A stretch of 10,505 nt of DNA from Acidobacteriota bacterium (GTDB taxonomy: Bacteria > Acidobacteriota > Thermoanaerobaculia > Multivoradales > UBA5704), in contig QHVW01000460.1 of NCBI GenBank assembly GCA_003223675.1, positions 1 through 10,505 on the forward strand. The letters are read 5' to 3'. Position 1 is the first letter of the stretch. Each line of letters opens with the position of its first letter. Positions 1 to 6,517 of this stretch are shown here, piece by piece. Under the pieces are notes generated by a model. That model was not told the DNA's origin. It was given only the letters and a program-made list of their open reading frames with translations, and made no database searches. The position numbers were made by a program, and so were the translations under genes.

Positions 1-150
1 ACCCGGGTGCCCGTGCAGACGCTCGTCGACTATCTCGAAGGTGGTTACACCGTTGACGAGTTTCTGGACAACTTCCCCAGCGTTCGCCGTGAGCAGGTCA
101 ACGCTTTCCTCGAACAGGCGACCCGCGCTCTGCTGGCTCACGTGGCGTGA
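1..150 (+). CDS. DUF433-type antitoxin, C-terminal part (5' end outside window)
   Basis: The first frame is open from base 1 to TGA at 148-150 and gives about 49 residues. It reads TRVPVQTLVDYLEGGYTVDE, then FLDNFPSVRREQVNAFLEQA. This is the typical C-terminal half of DUF433 proteins: a small helix-turn-helix fold in which a pattern like 'VxxLvdyLegGxtvdeFLxdFPsv' is common. DUF433 proteins are usually the antitoxin partner of a PIN-like (DUF5615) toxin, and a remnant of such a toxin follows with a GTGA stop/start overlap. The start and N-terminal half lie before the window. Function as an antitoxin is inferred from family and context; the family call is fairly secure. Confidence 0.82.
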   Translation, partial: TRVPVQTLVDYLEGGYTVDEFLDNFPSVRREQVNAFLEQATRALLAHVA

Positions 151-290
151 AGCGCGTCCTCCTCGACGAGAACCTGCCGCGGCTGCTCAGCGGGAGCTCC
201 CCGGCTTGAGGGGCATACGGTCGCGGAGGTGGGCGGAGACGGTCCGCCGCGCTAGACTGCCATCCTCGAATACGGCACCGTCTCCGATCT
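147..290 (+). pseudogene. Broken DUF5615 (PIN-like) toxin remnant
   Basis: A GTG at 147 overlaps the antitoxin stop (GTGA) and opens VKRVLLDENLPRLLSGSSPA, ending at TGA 207-209. The opening (K-R-V-L-L-D-E-N-L-P-R) is the hallmark N-terminus of DUF5615 PIN-like toxins, whose first acidic residues belong to the nuclease site. Family-like sequence continues but in other frames: QRELPGL in frame +2 around 189-209, then LEGHTVAEVG in frame +3 around 205-234, then a TAG. At least two frame changes are needed to join these pieces, and the usual later part with the second acidic cluster is not visible. It is therefore a decayed or misassembled toxin gene. The right edge is approximate; the remainder runs into the 3' end of the convergent gene at 300. 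Confidence 0.62.
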
Positions 291-299
291 AATCCGCCA

Positions 300-581
300 T
301 CACGGCTTCGAGAAGAGAAGAACCGTCTGGCTCGGTATCGGGCTTGTGCCCACCAAGTAAGGTCCCTGGAAACGCCAACCCGCGTTTCCCTGCGCCGTCA
401 GCACGGTCTGAAACTGATCTTGAGTCATGACGCTGGGCACCGGAACGAGCTTGTATTGGATCACCCCTCCCTGGCCTGCCTTCTCTGTGCCGTAGCCCTG
501 CCCAAACACCGTCATCGCCAGGGCGGACGCCATGAGGATCACTCCAACGACGACTGCGATCTTCAGACGCTTGCTGTTCAT
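300..581 (-). CDS. Small exported DUF4177-like protein
   Basis: A 93-residue protein. Residues 1-28 are basic then hydrophobic (MNSKRLKIAVVVGVILMAS and onward to FGQG), fitting a signal peptide or membrane anchor. The rest contains YKLVPVP, a stretch with LTAQGNAGWRFQGPYLV, and a terminal beta-like segment TVLLFSKP. The pattern 'Y-K-hydrophobic ... L-x-x-x-G-x-x-G-W-x-hydrophobic ... hydrophobic strand-K-P' is that of DUF4177, a small domain of unknown function. The start ATG (complement of 579-581) has AAGGAGAGG about 7 nt upstream. It lies 39 nt downstream of the 240-aa gene on the same strand, so the two are probably cotranscribed. No catalytic motif is visible and no function can be given. 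Confidence 0.75.
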   Translation of the reverse strand: MNSKRLKIAVVVGVILMASALAMTVFGQGYGTEKAGQGGVIQYKLVPVPSVMTQDQFQTVLTAQGNAGWRFQGPYLVGTSPIPSQTVLLFSKP

Positions 582-620
582 GCGCTTTCCTCTCCTTCAG
601 TTAAGGATGTTTTCCGAACG

Positions 621-1343
621 CTAACGGCCGCTGCCGCAGGCGGCTTCGATCTGCTCCTGCGTCAGACCCGCCTCTTTCATCTTCAGGATCTGATCGACCG
701 TACAGCTCGCTTTCTTGACGGCCGGCTGGGCATCGGGCGCGAAGGAGGCGGCCACTGTGTCCGCAGTGAAAAGGGTAGAAAATATATCGTTGGTCGCGGT
801 CGGGACGTCGCGACGCTCGGGGCGCTGGCGTCGGCCGAGCTCGTCGTGCCCGGTAATGGAGGTCGAGCCGAGCTCCTGGCCTTGCGGGTTGAAGACCGTG
901 AGACCGAGGTCGTAATGCAGATCTGTATGAATGAGAGTATCCGTCCACCAATCACGGATCTCAATCAGGATCAGACGCTCCGCTCCGGTCGCCTGAAGAG
1001 CCTTGAGCGCTCCGTCTCGATGGCTGAAGGGAGACGCTTTGACGGTCTGTGCCGGAGTGCCGCCGAGCTTCAGCCCACGGCTCACCAAATCCGAGAGGTC
1101 CTGAGCCAACGGTTGCCTTGAGGCCGTATGGGCAGGATAGGGAATCCCGTAGAGCGAACGGCTGAATCCAATGAACGTCTCCTTCCGGTCGCCGCTGATG
1201 ACGTCCGGTCGCGCATCCAACACGGCAAGAGCCGCAGTTCCCCTGAAGGGTAGACTGAGCTTCAGAATGGGCGGCGGCGTTGCGGCGATGACGGGTCTCA
1301 GGGATAACAGAAACACTATTCCGGTCAAGACGGCTCGCTTCAT
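621..1343 (-). CDS. Exported hypothetical protein, YajG-like, with C-terminal two-Cys helix
   Basis: A 240-residue protein. I chose ATG at the complement of 1341-1343 because GGAGGGAG lies 2-3 nt upstream of it; a longer TTG-initiated form exists but its start overlaps this ribosome site. Residues 1-21 form a signal peptide (MKRAVLTGIVFLLSLRPVIA, then A). The body has a beta strand AALAVLDARPD, a conserved-looking FIGFSRSLYG, LSDLVSRGLKLGG, then LILIEIRDWW and GLTVFNPQGQELG. Strand, 'D-x-R', a small-molecule-like loop and later strands with a 'G-x-E' turn resemble YajG-type periplasmic lipoproteins, but no lipobox Cys is seen, so this is only a fold-level guess. The last 27 residues (Cys214 to Arg240) carry TVDQILKMKEAGLTQEQIEA flanked by Cys214 and Cys236, similar to short helix-turn-helix tails of the 'TvddIixMkkAGLsdexI' type. 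It is first in a unit with the DUF4177-like gene. Function unknown. Confidence 0.8.
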   Translation of the reverse strand: MKRAVLTGIVFLLSLRPVIAATPPPILKLSLPFRGTAALAVLDARPDVISGDRKETFIGFSRSLYGIPYPAHTASRQPLAQDLSDLVSRGLKLGGTPAQTVKASPFSHRDGALKALQATGAERLILIEIRDWWTDTLIHTDLHYDLGLTVFNPQGQELGSTSITGHDELGRRQRPERRDVPTATNDIFSTLFTADTVAASFAPDAQPAVKKASCTVDQILKMKEAGLTQEQIEAACGSGR

Positions 1344-1425
1344 GGCTCCCTCCAAGCAAAGGACTTTCCAGACACCGCATGACAGCTAAGCGGCGATATG
1401 ACTACTCTGGTTGTAGGTTGGCCGC

Positions 1426-1454
1426 AGCGTATCCTAGTTGTAAAGCTTCGTCAA
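1426..1454 (-). promoter_or_regulatory. Candidate sigma-70 promoter for the 240-aa exported protein gene
   Basis: On the minus strand TTGACG (complement of 1449-1454) is followed after exactly 17 nt by TACGCT (complement of 1426-1431). It lies about 83 nt upstream of the start at 1343 and downstream of the cytochrome operon stop at 1505. The -35 is near consensus (5 of 6) and the -10 is poor. It would make the two small exported genes independent of the cytochrome operon. This is a sequence match only. Confidence 0.38.
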
Positions 1455-1471
1455 CGCTCCACGAAAGGCGG

Positions 1472-1493
1472 AGCCGGCCACGCCGGCCACGCC
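1472..1493. repeat. Short tandem repeat and hairpin after the cytochrome operon
   Basis: Two tandem copies of CCGGCCACG (1474-1482 and 1483-1491) lie just downstream of the stop of the CbcL-like gene. GCCGGC-CAC-GCCGGC within them can fold as a 6-bp stem with a 3-nt loop. There is no following T tract on the minus strand, so it is at best a weak or factor-dependent transcription end, or an RNA-stabilising 3' hairpin. Confidence 0.4.
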
Positions 1494-1504
1494 TCGAAGG
1501 TGGG

Positions 1505-3439
1505 CTAGTAGAGAATCACCCCGATCAGAATCCCGATCACCAGCAGAATCCCGATCGCCACGGCGATGAAGCCGAAGACGCGGGCGTTCCGCAGTTGCTC
1601 GGGGGTGGGCGGATCGACCAGACGCTCGTCGAGCTTGCCGGCCTCGACCAGACGCTGGTATTCGAGCGGCCGCTCTTCCTTGAAGCGCTCGAGCGGCATC
1701 GAGCCCACGAAGATCACCGGATCGAGCGGGAAGCTCTCCGGCCGCAGGTGGGTGTGGAAGAAGTGGAAGATCACGATGAAGCCCACCGCCAGCAGCGCCT
1801 CGTCACCATGGATGATCGCCGCCGCGTTGAGCACCCAGCCCGGCAGGAAGCGGGTGAAGAGGCCGGGGAGCCAGAGCATCAGCCCCGAGAAGCCGATGAT
1901 CACCACGCCCCAGAAGACCGCCAGATAATCGAACTTCTCCCAGTAGGACCAACGGTCGATCTCCGGCTTCGGACGCCGGTAGAGGAAGTAGAGGAAGTTC
2001 TGCCAGATATCCTGGACGTCCTTCCACCGCGGCACCATCGACTTCCAGCCCCAGAAGAGCCCCTTCTCCTTGCGGATCACCGCCCGGTAGAAGACGTCGA
2101 GCAGATGCCAGATCATGTAGCCGAAGGTGCCGACCGCCGCCAGCCGGTGCAGGAAGCGCGCGGTGGTCACGCCGCCGAGCAGGTTGATCAGCATCTGGGC
2201 CCAGGCCGCGTGGTGGAAGTGCAGCGGCAGGCCGGTCGCGGCGAGCAGCAGGAAGGTGACGATCACCAGCACGTGCATCCGGCTGTCGTTGCGCGAGAAG
2301 CGTTTGACGTACGGCCCCTCCGTTTTCCTGAGATTAGCGAATTCGCCCCGCAGCGAGCCGCGGACCGAGCGCTGCAGCCAGAGCGCGTCGTGCAGGCCGA
2401 AGAAGCCGAAGACGCCCACCAGCAGGAGGGTCATGAAGAGCCAGACGTAGTGGACCGGCTTGCTGTCGTTCGGGCTCCGGGGATCGAGGTGGGGCTTGAA
2501 GCTGACGAACGAGGCCGTCACCCTGTCGCCGTGGCAGCGGCCGCAGGTGGCCCGCAGGTTGGCGGGGTTGACGCTCGATTGCGGATCGGCCGCCGGCAGG
2601 TTCTTGTGCGGGGTGTGGCAGTCCGAGCAGTCGGCGGCGGCCACGAAGCCGAGCTCGCTCGACTTGCCGTGGAAGGTGTCGCGATAGGTCTCGTACTTGC
2701 CCTTGTGGCACTGCGAGCAGGTCTCCGGAAGTTGCTGCCGCGCCTCCGCCGACTGCGGATGGAGGATGCCGTGCGAGCCGTGGCAGGTCACGCAGGTGGG
2801 GCCCTTGCCGTTCCCCTGTCCGTGATTCCACGCCTTGCCGTGCGAGCTCTGCTGCCAGTCGTCGAGGATGAAGGTGTGGCAGGTGCCGCAGGTGGCGGGG
2901 GCCTTGGCGTGCGAGACCCGCGACGCCGGATCGGACGCCTTCACGATGTCGTGGCTGCCGTGGCAGGTCGTGCACGACGGGGCGCTCACCAGGCCGGCGT
3001 CGAACAGGGCGCGGCCGTGGACCGAATTCCGGTAGGCGTTGATCGAGGCCGCCGGATGGCACTGCGCGCAGGTCTGGATCTGGTTGCGGGCGGCGACCGG
3101 CGACCTGGGGTCTTTCACCGGCACCACGTCGTGCGCCTTGCCGTGGCAGCGGGCGCAGGAGACCTCCTTGTGGACGCTGTGGCTGAGGTCGACGTCGGCG
3201 TGGCAGGTGGAGCAGAAGCCGGGGCTCGCGATCTCCTTCTTGGCGGCCTCGGCGTGGTCCTCGTCCGCCTTGACCGCGGTGTGGCAGTCGGCGCAGGCGA
3301 GCTTGGAGTGAACCGGTGAATGGACCGCCACGTCGGAGTGGCAGTCCGTGCAGGCGGGGGCCTGGGCCCCCGCCGGCGCGGTGCAGGCCAGGAGGACGAA
3401 GGCCGCCAGGGGTATGAGCCTACGCGCGAAGTATGTCAT
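1505..3439 (-). CDS. CbcL-like inner-membrane cytochrome: 11 c-type heme motifs fused to cytochrome b domain
   Basis: A 644-residue protein. Signal peptide at 1-26 (MTYFARRLIPLAAFVLLAC, then APAGAQA). Eleven CXXCH motifs start at Cys30, 49, 76, 95, 124, 156, 184, 216, 241, 271 and 299, so residues 30-305 form a periplasmic multiheme domain. From about 331 there are roughly six membrane segments (331-350, 388-405, 430-450, 505-527, 545-563, 618-643) with many candidate heme-b histidines: His389, 407, 409, 410, 431, 445, 544, 559, 562, 564. The architecture, an N-terminal multiheme c domain joined to a FdnI/HydC-like cytochrome b domain, is that of Geobacter CbcL, a menaquinol oxidase used for low-potential acceptors. 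The heme number differs from CbcL, so I give no symbol. Start: AAGGGGAG lies 6 nt before ATG at 3439 but directly abuts the ATG at 3445, so 3439 is favoured. It starts 16 nt after the NapC/NirT gene, in the same operon. Direction of electron flow is inferred. Confidence 0.9.
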   Translation of the reverse strand: MTYFARRLIPLAAFVLLACTAPAGAQAPACTDCHSDVAVHSPVHSKLACADCHTAVKADEDHAEAAKKEIASPGFCSTCHADVDLSHSVHKEVSCARCHGKAHDVVPVKDPRSPVAARNQIQTCAQCHPAASINAYRNSVHGRALFDAGLVSAPSCTTCHGSHDIVKASDPASRVSHAKAPATCGTCHTFILDDWQQSSHGKAWNHGQGNGKGPTCVTCHGSHGILHPQSAEARQQLPETCSQCHKGKYETYRDTFHGKSSELGFVAAADCSDCHTPHKNLPAADPQSSVNPANLRATCGRCHGDRVTASFVSFKPHLDPRSPNDSKPVHYVWLFMTLLLVGVFGFFGLHDALWLQRSVRGSLRGEFANLRKTEGPYVKRFSRNDSRMHVLVIVTFLLLAATGLPLHFHHAAWAQMLINLLGGVTTARFLHRLAAVGTFGYMIWHLLDVFYRAVIRKEKGLFWGWKSMVPRWKDVQDIWQNFLYFLYRRPKPEIDRWSYWEKFDYLAVFWGVVIIGFSGLMLWLPGLFTRFLPGWVLNAAAIIHGDEALLAVGFIVIFHFFHTHLRPESFPLDPVIFVGSMPLERFKEERPLEYQRLVEAGKLDERLVDPPTPEQLRNARVFGFIAVAIGILLVIGILIGVILY

Positions 3440-3455
3440 CGCCATCTCCCCTTCC

Positions 3456-4856
3456 CTACTGCTGGAGGCTCTTGAGGATCGCTGGATCCTTCTCCTGCAC
3501 GGCGAGCAACCCATGGCAGAGCGAGCAGTCTTGCGAGATCGTCCGGCCGTCCTTGCTCTTGTGCGCGTCGTCGTGGCAGCGGAAGCAGCCGGGCGAGTTT
3601 TCGTGACCGATGTGGTTGGGGTACGTCCCCCAGCCGATCTTCATGGATGGAAAAACGTTGGAGCCGTAAATGACGCCGAGGACAGCGGCCGAATCGCGGA
3701 TCGCCGCGCCCCGCGAGGCCGCCACCGCGGGATACTGTTTCGCATAGAAGTCCTGGAGCCCCTGGGCGATCCCCTTGCGGGCCGCCTCCTGCGAGGGATA
3801 GGGGGCCTTGAGCAGCCGGATCGACTCGCGATGGAGGAACGGCAGGTCCTTGGGCAGGCGGCCGTCGCTCATCGCCGTGTCGACCTCTTCCACCGGCATG
3901 TGGAAGGTGTGGCTCGGCCGGTTGTGGCAGTCGACGCAGTCCATGGTGCGCCAGACGGCGCCCGCCGGCGCGGCTCCGGACGCGTAGCGCCGGACCTCGC
4001 CCCGCGCGTTCCTCATCTCGATCTCGTAGATCGTCTCCCGCTTGTCGTCGGAGAGGTAGCGGATGCGCACGCCGGGGTCGACGTGCCAGTGGATCCCCTT
4101 GGAGGCGCTCCCCTCCTTGCCGCCCACCCGCATGAGGAGCACGGTCTTCTGCTCGGCGTTGGCCTCGTCGTCGCCGAAGCCCGGGATGACCTTGACGCGG
4201 TCGCCCACGAACTTGCTCGGCCAGTGGCACTGCTGGCAGGTCTCGCGCGCCGGGCGCAGGTTGTGGACCGGCGTGGGGATCGGCCGCGGATAGATGCCGG
4301 TGGTGACCGCCACGACCTGTCCGACGCCCGAGAGCTTGGACTTGACGAACCATCCCGCCCCCGGCCCGATGTGACAGTCGACGCAGCGGACGTTGGCGTG
4401 GGGGGAGCGCTGGAAGGCGGTGAACTCGGGCTGCATCACGCTGTGGCAGGTCTTGCCGCAGAACCGGGTGGTGTCCATGGTCTCGACCCCCTTGTAGGTG
4501 GCGGTCGCCAGGATCACGACGTTCAACGCGGTCAGCACGGCGAAGACGAGGGCGCGGTTGCGGATCCGCGCGTCGTTGAGGTCGAGCACGGGAAAGGCCG
4601 GCGGCGCCTCGCCCCGCGCCGCGGCCTGCCGGTCGCGCCGGCGCTGGCGGAAGATGCCGAGGGGGATCAGCAGCAGGCCGGCGATGAACAGGACGGGGAG
4701 GATCAGATAGGCGAGGATGCCGGAGTACGGCCCTCCCTCGAAGCCGAACAGCTCGAACGTGAACAGGGTGACGATCAGAATGCCGGTTGCCGTGACCACC
4801 GCGGCGCCGAACAGGCTGATCGGATTGCGCGTCAGGGCGATAAAGAAGCTCTTCAT
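3456..4856 (-). CDS. NapC/NirT-family membrane multiheme cytochrome, ImcH-like
   Basis: A 466-residue protein. Three N-terminal membrane segments (about 13-36, 46-69 and 101-120) are followed by a periplasmic cytochrome domain. The first heme motif is CX3CH (CGKTCH, Cys133-His138) with Met141 nearby; CXXCH motifs follow at Cys158, 207, 307, 424 and 444, six in total. Other marks are RSPHANVRCVDCHIGPGAGW, FVKSKLSG, YPRPIPTPVHNLRPARETC and an HWH at 256-258 region. This is the NapC/NirT quinol-oxidising family in its longer, three-helix form, of which Geobacter ImcH (needed for high-potential acceptors) is the known example. It would oxidise menaquinol and reduce periplasmic cytochromes. ATG at 4856 is chosen because AAGGAGGG sits 9 nt upstream; the GTG at 4877 has no such site. 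It is followed after 16 nt by the CbcL-like gene, and preceded by a hairpin-bearing 117-nt gap. Whether it is a true ImcH orthologue needs a tree. Confidence 0.88.
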   Translation of the reverse strand: MKSFFIALTRNPISLFGAAVVTATGILIVTLFTFELFGFEGGPYSGILAYLILPVLFIAGLLLIPLGIFRQRRRDRQAAARGEAPPAFPVLDLNDARIRNRALVFAVLTALNVVILATATYKGVETMDTTRFCGKTCHSVMQPEFTAFQRSPHANVRCVDCHIGPGAGWFVKSKLSGVGQVVAVTTGIYPRPIPTPVHNLRPARETCQQCHWPSKFVGDRVKVIPGFGDDEANAEQKTVLLMRVGGKEGSASKGIHWHVDPGVRIRYLSDDKRETIYEIEMRNARGEVRRYASGAAPAGAVWRTMDCVDCHNRPSHTFHMPVEEVDTAMSDGRLPKDLPFLHRESIRLLKAPYPSQEAARKGIAQGLQDFYAKQYPAVAASRGAAIRDSAAVLGVIYGSNVFPSMKIGWGTYPNHIGHENSPGCFRCHDDAHKSKDGRTISQDCSLCHGLLAVQEKDPAILKSLQQ

Positions 4857-4890
4857 GGGATGAGGCCCTCCTTGCACAGACCTCGACCAG

Positions 4891-4940
4891 CCGGAGGACG
4901 TCCCCGCGAGGCTCTCCGGCCCTCGCGGGGGACGCTCCGG
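4891..4940. other. Strong intergenic stem-loop between monoheme cytochrome and ImcH-like genes
   Basis: GTCCCCGCGAGG (4900-4911) pairs with CCTCGCGGGGGAC (4921-4933, one extra G) around a 9-nt loop. Outer arms CCGGAG (4891-4896) and CTCCGG (4935-4940) extend the stem. No T tract follows on either strand, so it is not a standard intrinsic terminator. It lies inside the minus-strand operon, about 35 nt before the start of the ImcH-like gene, and may set mRNA stability or partial readthrough. The role is inference; the pairing is direct. Confidence 0.7.
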
Positions 4941-4973
4941 AATGGATGATCCGCAACCGGTTTGGCGTGCGGT

Positions 4974-5278
4974 TTACTTCTTCTGCTGCTGCAGCCAGGA
5001 GATCACGGCGCCGAGCTCTTCATCCGAGCCGGTGAACGCCTTGCCATGCTTCTTGCCGCCGATCTCCCCCTCCTTGCGGAGGAACTTGGTCAGCGCATGG
5101 TCCGTTCGATGCCGGCCGACGAGACCGTGTGACAGAGGTTGCACTTCTGGGCGAGGAAGATCTGCTTGCCGTCCAGCTTGGCGGGCGCCGCGGCGCCGCT
5201 GGCCGGACCGGAGTAGAAGGCGGCGAGCAAGATCACCGCGGCGAGCACCGACAACGTAAAGCCGATCGTCTGCTTCAT
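4974..5278 (-). pseudogene. Small class I monoheme cytochrome c, frame broken near 5090-5105
   Basis: ATG at 5278 has AAGGAG 5 nt upstream and opens a signal peptide (MKQTIGFTLSVLAAVILLAA, cleaved near GPASGAA). LDGKQIFLAQKCNLCH follows, with the heme motif at Cys46-His50. The frame ends at TGA (5090-5092) after GIERTMR. Family sequence resumes in another frame as DHALTKFLRKEGE, GKKHGKAFTGSDEE, LGAVISWLQQQKK, ending TAA (complement of 4974-4976). This C-terminal half is typical of small periplasmic class I cytochromes. About 15-20 residues expected between the two halves, normally including a region with a candidate distal Met ligand, appear to be missing, so a small deletion rather than one indel is likely (inference). 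It would be the first gene of the operon and a soluble electron shuttle. If the break is real, the product is an 62-residue fragment with one heme motif. Assembly error is the main alternative. Confidence 0.75.
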
Positions 5279-5573
5279 GGCATCTCCTTCTCGGAAAGAT
5301 CCGTCGGTTCGGACGGCCATGATTTCAACACGGGGCCGGAGAGATGGCGACGCCCGGAAGGGCGGTTTTTCAAAATTCTAACCCCAACCCGCCCGCGGGG
5401 GCGGCGGAAGCGGCTTTCCTACCCAAAGGGGTGGGGAAAAGGCCACCTCTTAAGGAGGCCGGACCCATCCACCCGGCTGTTTGGGCTTCGCGGCCGGTTC
5501 TATACATTCTCGCCAGGTTCATCGAATACCGACTGCCGCAAGGGCGGCAGAAGGAAACCGGAGGAGGTCCACC
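5279..5573. promoter_or_regulatory. Divergent control region between the two cytochrome units
   Basis: These 295 bases separate the minus-strand cytochrome operon from the plus-strand decaheme/porin pair and must hold both promoters. A plus-strand -10 like TATACA (5501-5506) has a poor -35 (TGTTTG, 5479-5484, 16-nt spacer). A minus-strand TAGAAT (complement of 5375-5380) lacks a clear -35. Three hairpins are visible: CGCCC-GGAA-GGGCG followed by a T run (5351-5370), CCGCCC/GGGCGG (5389-5404) and an imperfect one, GGCCACCTC with GAGGCC (5441-5460). The first looks like a short intrinsic terminator on the plus strand. No riboswitch class was recognised. No operator assignment is possible. Confidence 0.5.
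5351..5370 (+). terminator. Terminator-like hairpin in the divergent leader
   Basis: CGCCC (5351-5355), loop GGAA, GGGCG (5360-5364), then G and five T. The stem is short (5 bp) but GC-only with a stable tetraloop and a T tract. On the plus strand it could stop transcription entering from the left, or act as an attenuator if a promoter lies just upstream. Low to moderate confidence. Confidence 0.35.
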
Positions 5574-6509
5574 ATGAGGTCATTACGACTTCCCATCCCG
5601 CTCTTAGGCCTCGCGGCGCTGCTCGCGCTGCCCGGCTTGGCGGCGGCGGCCCAGGCATCACCCCCGCCCGCTTCACCTCCTTCCCAAAGCGTTCTGGGCT
5701 TCGTCGGCTCCGACGTGTGCGCCACCTGCCACACGGACGTCGCGGAGCATCTCACGGCAACGCCGCATGGGAAAGGGAAATTCGCCAGCCTCTCGGCGCA
5801 TGGTTGCGAAACGTGCCATGGGCCGGGCAGCGCCCACGTCAACAACCCCGACGATCCGGCCCTGCGGCCGCGCATCGACCGGCTGAGCCCCCGCGAGCAG
5901 ACCGCGGTCTGCCAGAAGTGCCACACCGGTGGCCAGCAGTTCTTCTGGCACGGCAGCGTCCACGAGACCCGCGGGCTCTCCTGCGAGAGTTGCCACAGCA
6001 TCCACGCCTTCAAGTCGGAGAAGGCGCAGCTCAAGGCCGCCAGCACGGTCGAGGCCTGCCTCTCCTGCCACAAGGACGTGCGCGCGGACATGTGGAAGAA
6101 CTCCCACCACCCGATCCGCGAGGGGAAGATCAGTTGCACCGATTGCCACAACCCCCACGGCACCCAGACGCGGAGCCTGATCAAGGCCGCGTCGGTCAAC
6201 GAGCAGTGCTACACCTGCCACGCCGAGAAGCGGGGCCCCTTCCTGTGGGAGCACGCGCCGGTGCGGGAGAGCTGCCTGAACTGCCACACGCCGCACGGCT
6301 CGAACCACCAGAAGCTGCAGAAGACCGCCACCCCGTACCTGTGCCAGCAGTGCCACTCCAACACCCGGCACCCCGGCACCCTCTATGACGCCACCACCCT
6401 GGCCGATCAGTCGCGGGCGAGCAACCGCATCTTCAACCGTGCCTGCCTGGATTGCCACGCGGCCGTCCACGGCAGCAACAACCCGTCCACCCCGTACTTG
6501 GGCCACTAG
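5574..6509 (+). CDS. DmsE/MtrA/PioA-family periplasmic decaheme cytochrome c
   Basis: A 311-residue protein with a signal peptide at 1-26 (MRSLRLPIPLLGLAALLALP, then GLAAAA). Ten CXXCH motifs start at Cys49, 78, 113, 137, 162, 188, 212, 234, 257 and 291, with the recurring linkers CHNPHG and CHTPHGSNHQ characteristic of the DmsE-type decaheme family. Length and heme count match MtrA and the C-terminal part of PioA. Such proteins insert as a heme wire into an MtrB/PioB barrel and carry electrons across the outer membrane. ATG at 5574 has AGGAGG about 7 nt upstream. The barrel gene starts 8 nt after the stop, so the two are translated as a pair. Family assignment is firm; whether it serves electron export (MtrA-like) or uptake (PioA-like) cannot be read from the sequence. 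Confidence 0.94.
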   Translation: MRSLRLPIPLLGLAALLALPGLAAAAQASPPPASPPSQSVLGFVGSDVCATCHTDVAEHLTATPHGKGKFASLSAHGCETCHGPGSAHVNNPDDPALRPRIDRLSPREQTAVCQKCHTGGQQFFWHGSVHETRGLSCESCHSIHAFKSEKAQLKAASTVEACLSCHKDVRADMWKNSHHPIREGKISCTDCHNPHGTQTRSLIKAASVNEQCYTCHAEKRGPFLWEHAPVRESCLNCHTPHGSNHQKLQKTATPYLCQQCHSNTRHPGTLYDATTLADQSRASNRIFNRACLDCHAAVHGSNNPSTPYLGH

Positions 6510-6517
6510 GAGACGCC

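Noticed and set aside
147..209. A genuine 20-residue peptide gene overlapping the antitoxin stop.
   Set aside because: Its sequence is the N-terminus of the DUF5615 toxin family and family-like sequence continues in other frames, so a broken gene is the better reading.
3440..3514. Longer N-terminus of the CbcL-like protein starting at 3514.
   Set aside because: It would overlap the ImcH-like gene's end and put a basic non-signal stretch before a good signal peptide; the ribosome site favours 3439.
5400..5470. Possible GEMM (cyclic-di-GMP-I) riboswitch upstream of the decaheme gene, as in Geobacter cytochrome operons.
   Set aside because: The core GACGCAAAGCC-type segment and receptor helix are not present; only generic G-rich hairpins are seen.
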